Assembly (NCBI GenBank): GCA_000721275.1
Contig: JOFO01000050.1
Span: 1 to 39,636 of the forward strand
Origin: Microtetraspora glauca
GTDB lineage: Bacteria; Actinomycetota; Actinomycetes; Streptomycetales; Streptomycetaceae
Length of the DNA stretch: 39,636 nucleotides
Direction: 5' to 3'
Position numbers and translations under genes: made by a program. The notes under the pieces were generated by a model, which was not told the origin of the DNA, ran no database searches, and saw only the letters and a program-made list of their open reading frames with translations. Every line of letters begins with the position of its first letter. The stretch's first letter is position 1. Shown piece by piece: positions 8,080 through 16,105 of this stretch.

Positions 8080-9701
8080 GCACTGTGACCAACACGCAGA
8101 AGAAGGCGCCCGCCGGAGAGCGGATCGCCGACTGGGCCGACGGCCGCCTGGGGATCTACACGCTGGCCAAGGCCAACATGCGGAAGATCTTCCCGGACCA
8201 CTGGTCCTTCATGCTGGGCGAGGTCTGCCTCTACAGCTTCCTCATCATCATCCTGACGGGCGTCTACCTGACGATGTTCTTCCACCCGTCGATGAACGAG
8301 GTGGAGTACGCCGGACCGTACGTCCCGCTCCAGGGACAGCTCATGTCCGAGGCGTTCAACTCGACCATGCACATCTCGTTCGAGGTGCGCGGTGGTCTGC
8401 TGATCCGGCAGATCCACCACTGGGCGGCGCTGATCTTCCTCGCCGGCATGTTCGTGCACATGATGCGCGTCTTCTTCACCGGCGCGTTCCGCAAGCCGCG
8501 TGAGATCAACTGGCTGTTCGGCTTCCTGCTGTTCTTCCTGGGCATGTTCACCGGTTTCACCGGCTACTCGCTCCCGGACGACCTGCTCTCCGGCACCGGT
8601 GTCCGCTTCATGCAGGGCGCGATCCTGTCCGTGCCGATCGTCGGCACGTACCTGTCGATGTTCCTCTTCGGCGGCGAGTTCCCCGGCGGCGACTTCGTGG
8701 CCCGGTTCTACTCGGCGCACGTGCTGCTGCTCCCCGGCATCATGCTGGGCCTGGTGGTCGCGCACCTCATCCTGGTGTTCGTCCACAAGCACACGCACTT
8801 CGAGGGCCCCGGCCGGACGAACAAGAACGTCGTCGGCATGCCGCTGCTCCCCGTGTACATGGCGAAGGCGGGAGGCTTCTTCTTCCTGGTCTTCGGCGTC
8901 ATCACGGTCATCGCGGCGATCGCCTCGATCAACCCGATCTGGGCGCTCGGCCCGTACCGCCCGGACCAGGTGTCCACCGGCGCCCAGCCCGACTGGTACA
9001 TGGGCTTCGCCGAGGGTCTGATCCGTGTCATGCCGGGCTGGGAGATCAACCTCTGGGGCCACACGCTGGTCCTGGGCGTGTTCATCCCGCTGGTGCTCTT
9101 CCCGCTGGTCCTCGGCGCGATCGCGGTCTACCCGTTCATCGAGTCCTGGATCACCGGCGACAAGCGCGAGCACCACATCGCGCAGCGCCCGCGCAACGCT
9201 CCGACGCGCACCGCCTTCGGTGTCGCCTGGATCACCGCGTACATGATCATGCTCGTCGGTGGTGGAAACGACCTCTGGGCCACCCACTTCCACCTGTCGA
9301 TCAACTCGATCACCTGGTTCGTGCGGATCTTCTTCTTCGCCGGCCCGGTCATCGCGTTCATCGTCACCAAGCGGATCTGCCTCGGCCTCCAGCGCCGGGA
9401 CAAGGACAAGGTGCTGCACGGGCGCGAGTCCGGCATCATCAAGCGCCTGCCGCACGGTGAGTTCGTCGAGGTCCACGAGCCGCTCAGCCAGGGCGAGCTG
9501 TACAAGCTCACCGCGCACGAGCAGTACGCGCCCGCCGAGCTGCCGCCGGCCGTCGACGAGAACGGCGTCCAGCGCAAGGTCGGCGCCATGGAGAAGCTGC
9601 GGGTCAAGCTCAGCAAGGGCTACTACGGCGACGACAACCAGGTCGCCAAGCCCACCCTCGAGGAGTACAAGGAGATCCAGAGCGGCCACGGCCACCACTG
9701 A
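8076..9701 (+). CDS. qcrB: Cytochrome b subunit of bc1 complex
   Basis: This subunit houses hemes bL and bH and the quinone sites. The product is 541 residues with eight or more helices and the C-terminal hydrophilic extension typical of actinobacteria. Heme-ligating histidines lie in QIHHWAALIF/FVHMMRVF and in the second pair around SAHVLLLPG/VVAHLILVFVHKH. The Qo-site PEWY motif reads PDWY (in GAQPDWYMGF). The ATG start overlaps the qcrA stop by 4 bp. The frame stays open upstream into qcrA, but that part is out of phase with real coding and is not used. A terminator follows 36 nt after the stop. Confidence 0.97.
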   Translation: MSTVTNTQKKAPAGERIADWADGRLGIYTLAKANMRKIFPDHWSFMLGEVCLYSFLIIILTGVYLTMFFHPSMNEVEYAGPYVPLQGQLMSEAFNSTMHISFEVRGGLLIRQIHHWAALIFLAGMFVHMMRVFFTGAFRKPREINWLFGFLLFFLGMFTGFTGYSLPDDLLSGTGVRFMQGAILSVPIVGTYLSMFLFGGEFPGGDFVARFYSAHVLLLPGIMLGLVVAHLILVFVHKHTHFEGPGRTNKNVVGMPLLPVYMAKAGGFFFLVFGVITVIAAIASINPIWALGPYRPDQVSTGAQPDWYMGFAEGLIRVMPGWEINLWGHTLVLGVFIPLVLFPLVLGAIAVYPFIESWITGDKREHHIAQRPRNAPTRTAFGVAWITAYMIMLVGGGNDLWATHFHLSINSITWFVRIFFFAGPVIAFIVTKRICLGLQRRDKDKVLHGRESGIIKRLPHGEFVEVHEPLSQGELYKLTAHEQYAPAELPPAVDENGVQRKVGAMEKLRVKLSKGYYGDDNQVAKPTLEEYKEIQSGHGHH

Positions 9702-9737
9702 TCCCCTCCTGACCTCCTGAGGCAGGTCGCCACGGCG

Positions 9738-9770
9738 AGAGCCCCGTCCATTCGATGGACGGGGCTCTTT
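9738..9770 (+). terminator. Intrinsic terminator of ctaE-qcrCAB
   Basis: A perfect 14-bp stem (AGAGCCCCGTCCAT with ATGGACGGGGCTCT) closes on a TCG loop and runs into TTT. It separates the respiratory operon from trpD. Confidence 0.92.
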
Positions 9771-9830
9771 GCCGTACCCGTGGATCGATAGGCTGGACCC
9801 GTATCCACCGCACGATCATCAGGAGCTGCC

Positions 9831-10895
9831 ATGAGCGCTGTGACCCCCGCTGGAGGACCGACCACGGCGGGCCGCTCCTGGCCCGTCCTCCTGAACGGCC
9901 TGCTGGAGGGGAAGGACCTCTCCGCCGACGACACCGCCTGGGCGATGGACCTCATCATGAGCGGTGAGGCGACCGACGCCCAGATCGCCGGTTTCATGGT
10001 CGCGCTGCGCGCCAAGGGCGAGACCGTCGAGGAGATCAGCGGACTCGTCCGGACGATGTACGCCCACGCCAACACGATCGAGGTGCCCGGCCCGGCCGTC
10101 GACATCGTCGGCACCGGCGGCGACGGCGCCAAGACCGTCAACATCTCCACGATGGCGTCGATCGTCGTCGCCGGCACCGGCACCCGTGTCGTCAAGCACG
10201 GCAACCGGGCCGCGTCCTCCGCCTCCGGCTCCTCCGACGTCCTGGAGAAGCTCGGCATCAACCTGGACCTCACCCCCGCCCGGGTGGCCCAGGTCGCCGA
10301 GGAGGCCGGCATCACCATGTGCTTCGCGGTGCGGTTCCACCCCTCGCTGCGGCACGTCGCCGCCGCCCGCGGCCAGCTCGGCATCCGCACCACCTTCAAC
10401 GTGCTCGGCCCGCTCACCAACCCCGCCCGGGTGAAGGCCCAGGCGGTCGGCGTCGCCGACCCGCGGATGGCGCCGATCGTCGCCGGCGTCTTCGCCGAGC
10501 GCGGCAACTCCGCGCTCGTCTTCCGCGGCGACGACGGCCTCGACGAACTCACCATCACCGGCACCTCCCGGGTCTGGGTGGTCCGCGACGGCGCCGTCCG
10601 CGAGGAGGTCTTCGACCCGAAGGACGTGGGCCTCGGCTACGCGCCCCTGGAGGCGCTGCGCGGCGCCGACGCCTCGTACAACGCCGACGTCGCCCGCCGG
10701 CTCCTCGCCGGCGAGACCGGGCCGGTACGGGACGCGGTGCTGCTCAACGCGGCGGCGGCGCTCACCGCCGTGGAGCCCGGCGAGGGCACCCTCGCGGAGC
10801 GGCTGGGCGCCGGCATCGCGCGGGCCGCCGAGTCCATCGACTCCGGGGCCGCCCGCGCGGCCCTCGACCGCTGGATCGCCGCCAGCAACGCCTGA
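9831..10895 (+). CDS. trpD: Anthranilate phosphoribosyltransferase
   Basis: It transfers phosphoribose from PRPP to anthranilate in tryptophan synthesis. The 354-residue product is the usual length. The PRPP/Mg signature [14 protein letters not shown] (about residues 93-106) and the anthranilate-site motif [15 protein letters not shown] follow a helical N-terminal domain; NVLGPLTNP is also typical. The ATG has AGGAG 6-7 nt upstream. It stands alone, apart from other trp genes, between terminators on both sides. Confidence 0.97.
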   Translation: MSAVTPAGGPTTAGRSWPVLLNGLLEGKDLSADDTAWAMDLIMSGEATDAQIAGFMVALRAKGETVEEISGLVRTMYAHANTIEVPGPAVDIVGTGGDGAKTVNISTMASIVVAGTGTRVVKHGNRAASSASGSSDVLEKLGINLDLTPARVAQVAEEAGITMCFAVRFHPSLRHVAAARGQLGIRTTFNVLGPLTNPARVKAQAVGVADPRMAPIVAGVFAERGNSALVFRGDDGLDELTITGTSRVWVVRDGAVREEVFDPKDVGLGYAPLEALRGADASYNADVARRLLAGETGPVRDAVLLNAAAALTAVEPGEGTLAERLGAGIARAAESIDSGAARAALDRWIAASNA

Positions 10896-10918
10896 CCGCC
10901 CGCCGCGCGGTCCGTGAG

Positions 10919-10946
10919 AACCCCGTCCCGGAATGCGGACGGGGTT
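10919..10946 (+). terminator. Hairpin after trpD
   Basis: A perfect 10-bp inverted repeat (AACCCCGTCC and GGACGGGGTT) with an 8-nt loop begins 23 nt after trpD. It has no U run beyond TT, so it may be a weak or GC-type terminator. Its right arm abuts the next promoter's -35 element. Confidence 0.6.
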
Positions 10947-10974
10947 GCGCGGACCGCGAGCGGTGGCATACGTT
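10945..10974 (+). promoter_or_regulatory. Promoter of the SAM-IV leader
   Basis: TTGCGC (10945-10950) and TACGTT (10969-10974) are spaced by 18 nt, as for the housekeeping sigma factor. A start near 10981 would place the riboswitch at the very 5' end of the transcript. Confidence 0.6.
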
Positions 10975-10982
10975 CGGCGACA

Positions 10983-11099
10983 GGTCATGAGCGACAGCCC
11001 TCAAGCCCCGGCTGGCTGTCCGGCAACCCTCCGTCCGTGGCGGGGTGCCCCGGGTGAAGACCAGGCCGTGGACAGCAAGGTCCTCGGCAAGCGCGGACC
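10983..11099 (+). ncRNA. SAM-IV riboswitch
   Basis: The sequence matches the actinomycete SAM-IV aptamer as I remember it. GGTC at 10983 pairs with GACC at 11059-11062. GACAGCC and GGCTGTC form a perfect stem around a CAAGCCCCGG loop. The conserved stretches GGCAACCCTCC and GGGGTGCCCCGGGTGA follow, and a further GC-rich segment to about 11099 would form the 3' stem and pseudoknot. SAM-IV elements control sulfur and methionine genes in actinomycetes, repressing when SAM is abundant. The 408-nt region 10896-11303 contains no long gene, only this element, a tiny frame and terminators. Confidence 0.88.
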
Positions 11100-11141
11100 C
11101 CTGCGTATCCCTGGGGTCCTGGTCCTCGAGGGAGCGGTCTC

Positions 11142-11162
11142 GTGAGCAAGCGAATGCGCTAG
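11142..11162 (+). CDS. Possible six-codon leader peptide MSKRMR
   Basis: GTG-AGC-AAG-CGA-ATG-CGC-TAG has an AGGGAG Shine-Dalgarno sequence (11129-11134) 7 nt upstream, as good as any in the window. Its stop codon shares its last base with the first base of the terminator stem downstream. AGCG/CGCT within it (11149-11160) could form a small hairpin. The placement suggests that translation could affect terminator folding. With six codons, coincidence remains possible. Confidence 0.4.
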   Translation: MSKRMR

Positions 11163-11179
11163 GGCCTCCGGCCCCTTTT
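11162..11179 (+). terminator. Compact terminator/attenuator before PLP enzyme
   Basis: GGGCC-TCC-GGCCC is followed by CTTTT. It lies after the riboswitch and about 125 nt before the gene start, so it is the probable expression platform for transcriptional attenuation. Confidence 0.6.
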
Positions 11180-11303
11180 CCCCCTCCGTACGGCCCTTCT
11201 CGTGCCGCACGTCGAGGCAACACCCGTACGCGGCACGCCGTTTCGCGCTGCCCTGCTGCGGGCCCCTTCACGCCACTCGCCTGTCCTGCCGGGAGATACC
11301 GCC

Positions 11304-12701
11304 ATGTCCGCACGCCCGAACACCGCCGCCGCCGCCTCCTCCTCCGTCACCGAGTCCGCCGACGCCTGCTGCACCGGCCCGCTGCCGGTCCTCGGCCGCG
11401 ACGTCACCGTCCCGCTCGTCACCGGCGGCGAGGTCGCCTACGCCGCCCTCGACTACGCCGCCAGCGCCCCCGCCCTCCAGCGGGTCTGGGACGACGTCGC
11501 CGCCTACGCCCCGTACTACGGCAGCGTCCACCGCGGCGCCGGCTACCTCTCCCAGCTCTCCACCGACCTCTTCGAGCAGAGCCGCGTCACCGTCGCCGAG
11601 TTCCTCGGCTGCCGCGACGGCGACCAGGTCGTCTTCACCCGCTCCACCACCGACTCGCTCAACCTGCTCGCCCGGGTGATCCCCGCCGACTGCCAGGTCT
11701 TCGTCTTCGAGACCGAGCACCACGCCTCCCTGCTGCCGTGGCAGGACGCCCGGGTCACCTACCTCAACGCGCCCCGCACCCCGGCCCAGGCCGTCGAGAC
11801 CCTGGAGCGCGCCCTCGCCGACCGCGACCCGTACGGTCCCGCCCTGGTCTGCGTCACCGGCGCCTCCAACGTCACCGGCGAGCTGTGGCCGGTCCGCGAA
11901 CTGGCCGCCGCCGCCCACGCGCACGGCGCCCGGATCGTCCTCGACGCCGCTCAGCTCGCCCCCCACCACCCGGTGTCGGTGAAGGACCTCGACGTCGACT
12001 GGGTCGCCTTCTCCGGGCACAAGCTGTACGCGCCCTTCGGCTCCGGCGTCCTCGCCGGCCGCGCCGACTGGCTCCAGGCCGCCGAGCCGTACCTGGCCGG
12101 CGGCGGCGCCTCCCGCACCGTGGCCCGCCGGACCGACGGCGGCGTGGACGTGGAGTGGCACACCACCGCGGCCCGGCACGAGGCCGGATCGCCGAACGTC
12201 ATCGGCGTCTACGCCATCGCCTCCGCCTGCAAGGCGCTCACCGAGGCCGGCTTCGACACGCTGGTCGCCCGCGAGCGGCACCTCATCGACACCGTCCGGG
12301 CCGGCCTCGCCGACGTCCCCGAGGTCCGCGTCCTCTCCCTCTTCGGCGACGACGCCCCGCGCGTCGGCGTCATCTCCTTCGTCGTCGACGGCTGGAACAG
12401 CTCGCACTTCGCCGCCGCCCTCTCCGCCGAGTACGGCATCGGCGTCCGCGACGGCCTCTTCTGCGCCCACCCGCTGGTCCGCACCCTGCTCGGCTCCGAC
12501 CCGCAGGACCCGGGCGAGTGCGGCGCGCCCGAGGCGAACCCGGGGGAGAGGTCGCTCAACGCCATCCGCGTCAGCTTCGGCGCCGGCACGCCCGACGAGC
12601 ACGTCGAGCGGTTCGTCGGCGCGGTGAAGGAGCTGGTCCGCGACGGCGCCCGGTGGACGTACCGCACCGAGGACGGCCGCTGCGTCCCCGACCGCGGCTG
12701 A
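11304..12701 (+). CDS. Cysteine desulfurase-like PLP enzyme (aminotransferase class V)
   Basis: The 465-residue product is a fold-type I PLP enzyme of the class V/SufS-Csd family. The Schiff-base lysine is Lys240 in SGHKLYAPFG, with the preceding DAAQLAPHHP cofactor aspartate motif and TEHHASLLPW. A cysteine in the position of the desulfurase catalytic loop is present (Cys387 in GLFCAHPL). The exact substrate is not clear; control by SAM-IV points to sulfur amino acid metabolism, for example sulfur release from cysteine. The ATG has GGGAG 8 nt upstream. An in-frame extension to 11202 lies inside the leader and lacks a ribosome site. Transcription should depend on the upstream riboswitch and attenuator. 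Confidence 0.88.
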   Translation: MSARPNTAAAASSSVTESADACCTGPLPVLGRDVTVPLVTGGEVAYAALDYAASAPALQRVWDDVAAYAPYYGSVHRGAGYLSQLSTDLFEQSRVTVAEFLGCRDGDQVVFTRSTTDSLNLLARVIPADCQVFVFETEHHASLLPWQDARVTYLNAPRTPAQAVETLERALADRDPYGPALVCVTGASNVTGELWPVRELAAAAHAHGARIVLDAAQLAPHHPVSVKDLDVDWVAFSGHKLYAPFGSGVLAGRADWLQAAEPYLAGGGASRTVARRTDGGVDVEWHTTAARHEAGSPNVIGVYAIASACKALTEAGFDTLVARERHLIDTVRAGLADVPEVRVLSLFGDDAPRVGVISFVVDGWNSSHFAAALSAEYGIGVRDGLFCAHPLVRTLLGSDPQDPGECGAPEANPGERSLNAIRVSFGAGTPDEHVERFVGAVKELVRDGARWTYRTEDGRCVPDRG

Positions 12702-12713
12702 CCGCCCGGCCGG

Positions 12714-13865
12714 TCAGGCGGCCAGCCGGGTCCCCACCAGGACCATCCGCAGGGCCCGTTCGGCCGCGTCCGCCAGGAACTCGGCGCCCCGGTCCAGGGC
12801 TTCGGGCAGGGCCACCGGTGCGGGCAGGATCGAGCCGTACGCGTCGACCCCGGCCGCCCGCACCTCGTGCGCGTCGTGCCCCAGCGTCCCGGCCAGCGCC
12901 AGCACCGGCACCCCGTGCGCCTTGGCCCGGCGGGCCACCTCCGCCGGGATCTTGCCCCGCACGGTCTGCCCGTCCAGGGTGCCCTCCGCGGTGATCACCA
13001 GATCGGCGCGGGCCAGCCGGGCGTCCAGGTCGATCCGGTCGAGCAGCACCTCGAACCGGGGCAGCAGCCGGGCGCCGAGCGCGGCCAGACCCGCGCCGAG
13101 CCCGCCCGAGGCCCCGGACCCCGGGGCCGTACCCACCCCGGGGGGCGCGCCCAGGTCCCGTACGAGCAGGCCGGCCCAGCGGTCCAGGGCCGCCGCCAGC
13201 TCCTCGACCCGCTCCGGGCCCGCGCCCTTCTGCGGGCCGAAGACCCGGGCCACGCCCCGCTCGCCGGTGAGCACGTTGTACGGGTTGCAGGCCACCAGCA
13301 GTTCGGTGGCCGCGAGCCGGGGATCGAGCCCGGCCGGGTCGATCCGCGCGAGCCGCGTCAACGCGGCGCCACCCAGGGGGAGTTCGACTCCCCCGTCGTC
13401 CAGGAGCCGGGCGCCGAGGGCCTGGAGCGCACCCGCTCCGCCGTCCGAGGTGCCGGAGTCGCCGCAGCCGACGAGGATCCGGCGGGCTCCGGCGTCCAGC
13501 GCGGCCCGGATCAGCTCGCCCACCCCGTACGTGGTGGTGGCGCCCGGGTCGCGTCGGTCGGCCGGCACCAGCGAGAGGCCCGCGACGGCCGCCATCTCGA
13601 CCACCGCGGAGGAGCGGTCGAGGAGCGCGAAGTGGGTCTCGACCGGGGTGCCGAGGGGGCCGGCCGCGACCCGGGGCAGCAGCCTGCCGCCGGTCGCGGC
13701 GGCCAGCGCCCGGGCGGTGCCCTCCCCGCCGTCGACCAGCGGTATCAGGTCGACGACGGCGTCCGGGCGGACCCGGCGCAGGCCCTCGGCGATGGCCTCG
13801 GCGGCCTCCGGCGCGGACAGGGACTCCTTGAAACCGCTGGGGGCGACGGCGATGTGCAGACTCAC
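12714..13865 (-). CDS. Glycerate kinase (GlxK/GarK family)
   Basis: It phosphorylates D-glycerate to a phosphoglycerate, feeding glycolysis. The 383-residue product is full length for the family and shows APSGFKESLSA at the N-terminus, DGGEGT, GCGDSGTSDGG, NPYNVLTGERG with FGPQKGA, and ITAEGTLDGQT near the C-terminal domain. The GTG start overlaps the stop of the upstream transporter gene in GTGA, so import and phosphorylation are probably coupled in one operon. It is convergent with the PLP enzyme gene, 12 nt apart. Confidence 0.93.
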   Translation of the reverse strand: MSLHIAVAPSGFKESLSAPEAAEAIAEGLRRVRPDAVVDLIPLVDGGEGTARALAAATGGRLLPRVAAGPLGTPVETHFALLDRSSAVVEMAAVAGLSLVPADRRDPGATTTYGVGELIRAALDAGARRILVGCGDSGTSDGGAGALQALGARLLDDGGVELPLGGAALTRLARIDPAGLDPRLAATELLVACNPYNVLTGERGVARVFGPQKGAGPERVEELAAALDRWAGLLVRDLGAPPGVGTAPGSGASGGLGAGLAALGARLLPRFEVLLDRIDLDARLARADLVITAEGTLDGQTVRGKIPAEVARRAKAHGVPVLALAGTLGHDAHEVRAAGVDAYGSILPAPVALPEALDRGAEFLADAAERALRMVLVGTRLAA

Positions 13866-15292
13866 GGCTGGGACTCCAGGAGGACGGGCACGCCGAGCAG
13901 CGGCCAGACGAACAGGGCGAAGCAGAGCACCAGGACGGCGCTGAGCGGGGCGAGCACGGCGGAGAGCCGCAGCAGGTCGCGCGGGGTGAAGGAGGGCACG
14001 CCGTGCGGCGGTTCGGCGAAGAGGGCGACGGGTTTCGCGGAGGCGGGCAGGGTCTGGCAGAAGCCGGCGGCGGCGGTGGAGGCGAGCGCGGCGGCCACCG
14101 GGTTGACCCCGGCGCCGGCCGCCGCGGCCACCACTAGCGGCACCAGCACCGAGGAGCGAGCGGAGCGGGACTGGAGCACCAGGTGGGCGGCGGTGCTGAC
14201 GGCGACGACGACGGCGAGGAACGCCCACGGCGGCACCCCGTCCGGCAGTCCGCCGACCAGCCACCCGGCCGCGCCGGACTCGGCCAGCGCCACGCCCATC
14301 GCCATGGTCGCGGCCATGAAGAGCAGCATCGGCCAGGGCACCGACCTCAGCCCGTCCTTCATCCGGACCGTGCCGAGCGCGGGAGACGAGGCCACCACCG
14401 CGCCGATCAGCGCGACCACCGCCGGCGACACCCCGTGCAGCGGCTCCGAGCACCAGAGCACCACCACGGTGCAGAGCAGCAGCAGACAGCGCTGCTCGGG
14501 CGGGGAGAGCGGCCCGGACACCGGGGTGGGGGAGTGTTCCTGGATCGCGGCGACGGTGATCCGCACCGGGGCGCGCCGGTCCTCCCGGCGGGTGGTGGTG
14601 AGGAGGACCGCCTCGGCGGCCAGGTGGGAGGAGACGACGGCGAGCGGCAGACCGAGGACCAGCCAGCGGGCGAAGCCCAGGGACTCGCCGGTCTGCTCCA
14701 GGAGCACGCCGACGGTGATGAGGTGGGCGCCGGCGCCGATCAGGGTGGCGACGGCCGACAGCAGGATGACGGTGGGGAAGAGCAGCGCCAGCATCACCAC
14801 CAGCCGCCGCCGGTCCGCCAGCGCCTGGGCGAGGGCCAGGAAGACCGGCAGGGCCAGCGCGGCCCGCCCGGAGGTGGCGGGGACGGCGAAGGCGGTGACG
14901 ACCAGCGCGGCGGTGGCGAGGTGCACCAGCCGGCGTACGCTGCCGGCGCCGGTGACGAGGAAGGCGGCGGCGCGGCCGGCGAGCCCGGTCCTGGTCACCG
15001 CGGCCGCGAGGACGAAGGCGCAGATCAGCAGCCAGACGGTGGCGTCGCCGAGGGTGGCGAAGAGGGTGTCGGCGCTGATCACGCCGGTGACGGTGAGGGC
15101 GAGTCCGGCGCCCAGCGCGATGTACGTGTCGTCGACGGGCGCGGCGATCCAGGCGCAGGTCGCGAGGGCGAAAACAGCCAGGGTCAGCCGGGCCTCGCCG
15201 CCGAGCCCGGGGGCGGTGCCGGGGACGGCGAGCACCGCGCAGACGCTGAGCGCGAGGCAGAGCCAGACGGTCTGGCGGAGGGAGAGGGTCAC
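13862..15292 (-). CDS. SLC13/DASS-type anion permease
   Basis: This is an inner-membrane transporter of about 476 residues with 11-12 hydrophobic segments, of the divalent-anion:sodium symporter/ArsB-NhaD superfamily type. It has paired repeats, one around GLAGRAAAFLV and PATSGRAALALP and another around LQSRSARSSVLVPL. GGAGG lies 9 nt before the GTG at 15292 and directly abuts another GTG at 15301, so 15292 is preferred. Its overlap with the glycerate kinase gene suggests that glycerate or a related hydroxy acid or dicarboxylate is the substrate; this is inference from context. The 11-nt phased repeats upstream suggest control by the neighbouring regulator. Confidence 0.85.
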   Translation of the reverse strand: MTLSLRQTVWLCLALSVCAVLAVPGTAPGLGGEARLTLAVFALATCAWIAAPVDDTYIALGAGLALTVTGVISADTLFATLGDATVWLLICAFVLAAAVTRTGLAGRAAAFLVTGAGSVRRLVHLATAALVVTAFAVPATSGRAALALPVFLALAQALADRRRLVVMLALLFPTVILLSAVATLIGAGAHLITVGVLLEQTGESLGFARWLVLGLPLAVVSSHLAAEAVLLTTTRREDRRAPVRITVAAIQEHSPTPVSGPLSPPEQRCLLLLCTVVVLWCSEPLHGVSPAVVALIGAVVASSPALGTVRMKDGLRSVPWPMLLFMAATMAMGVALAESGAAGWLVGGLPDGVPPWAFLAVVVAVSTAAHLVLQSRSARSSVLVPLVVAAAAGAGVNPVAAALASTAAAGFCQTLPASAKPVALFAEPPHGVPSFTPRDLLRLSAVLAPLSAVLVLCFALFVWPLLGVPVLLESQP

Positions 15293-15315
15293 GGGAACCA
15301 CCCTCCGGGCGGCCG

Positions 15316-15348
15316 GTGAGCCGTCGATGAGCCGTGGATGAAGGAGGC
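15316..15348. promoter_or_regulatory. Three 11-nt direct repeats upstream of the transporter operon
   Basis: The contiguous units are GTGAGCCGTCG, ATGAGCCGTGG and ATGAAGGAGGC. They lie 24-56 nt upstream of the transporter start, inside the gap after the response regulator gene. The phasing equals one DNA turn per unit, as for OmpR-family dimers. Related units occur upstream of the kinase operon at 17875-17896. Confidence 0.6.
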
Positions 15349-15372
15349 TTCACGCGGCGCCGGCCGGGCGCG

Positions 15373-16032
15373 TCACGGCATCCGGTAGCCCATGCCCCGG
15401 ACCGTCTCCAGCCGTTCGGCGCCCAGCTTCTTGCGGAGCGCCCGGACGTAGACGTCCACGATGTTGGAGCCGGGGTCGAAGTCGTACCCCCAGACGTGGG
15501 AGAGGATCTGCTCCCGGGAGAGCACCTGTCCGGGGTGGCGCAGGAACAGGTCCAGCAGCACGAACTCACGGGCCGTCAGGTCCACCGTGCGGTCGCCGGC
15601 GCGGGCCCGCCGGGTGCGCAGGTCCAGGCTCAGGTCGCCGCTGCGCAGCACGGTGACCTCGGGGGCGCGGGCGGCGGTGCGCAGCCGCAGCCGGATCCGG
15701 GCCAGCAGTTCCTCGAAGCGGAACGGCTTGGTCATCCAGTCGTCGGCGCCGCCCTCCAGGCCGGCCACCGTGTCCCGTACCGAGTCGCGGGCCGTCAGGA
15801 CGAGGACGGGCAGGGTGGCCCGGGCCTCGCGCAGCTCCCGCAGGACGGTGAAGCCGTCCCGGCCGGGCAGTCCGATGTCCAGGACCATCAGGTCGAAGCC
15901 GCCGGTGAGCGCCCAGGCGAGCGCGGTGTCGCCGTCGGCGGCGACGGTGGTGGTGAAGCCGTTGGCCCGGAGGCCCTTCTCGACGAAGGAGGCGATGCGC
16001 TCCTCGTCCTCCGCGATCAGGACGCGGTTCAT
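15373..16032 (-). CDS. OmpR-family response regulator
   Basis: The 219-residue product has a receiver domain (1-118) with acidic pocket residues Glu8-Asp9, phosphoacceptor Asp52 in LMVLDIGLPG and Lys102 in MTKPF, followed by a winged-helix domain (about 125-218) with LTAREFVLLDLF and VDVYVRALRKKLG. It is a transcription factor paired with the sensor kinase encoded just upstream. The ATG has GGAGAG about 3-4 nt upstream. It is separated from the kinase gene by 71 nt of 11-nt repeats and a hairpin. Its targets are not shown directly; phased repeats at the two operons around it are the natural candidates. Confidence 0.95.
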   Translation of the reverse strand: MNRVLIAEDEERIASFVEKGLRANGFTTTVAADGDTALAWALTGGFDLMVLDIGLPGRDGFTVLRELREARATLPVLVLTARDSVRDTVAGLEGGADDWMTKPFRFEELLARIRLRLRTAARAPEVTVLRSGDLSLDLRTRRARAGDRTVDLTAREFVLLDLFLRHPGQVLSREQILSHVWGYDFDPGSNIVDVYVRALRKKLGAERLETVRGMGYRMP

Positions 16033-16039
16033 GGTCTCT

Positions 16040-16094
16040 CCTCTGCGGATCCTCTGCGGATCCCCTACGGATTCTCTGAAGATCCTCTGCGACG
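16040..16094. repeat. Five imperfect 11-nt tandem repeats between kinase and regulator genes
   Basis: Units on the plus strand are CCTCTGCGGAT (twice, identical), CCCCTACGGAT, TCTCTGAAGAT and CCTCTGCGACG. They fill most of the gap between the sensor kinase stop and the regulator start. They may be a regulator-binding array giving the regulator its own promoter, or a simple expansion. Confidence 0.75.
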
Positions 16095-16105
16095 CGAGGA
16101 TCTTC
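16078..16105. repeat. Perfect 10-bp inverted repeat at the kinase stop
   Basis: GAAGATCCTC and GAGGATCTTC are separated by 8 nt, and the right arm overlaps the kinase stop codon. In the minus-strand mRNA it forms a stable hairpin without a U run. It could tune the kinase:regulator ratio, or it may be part of an operator. Confidence 0.7.

Noticed and set aside
14183..15319. A plus-strand frame rich in Gly, Asp and Glu opposite the transporter gene
   Set aside because: Antisense shadow with no motif or ribosome site.
12714..15569. A 951-codon minus-strand frame that would fuse a long N-terminus to glycerate kinase
   Set aside because: The extra part overlaps the transporter gene in another frame; the GTGA junction at 13862-13865 gives the real start.
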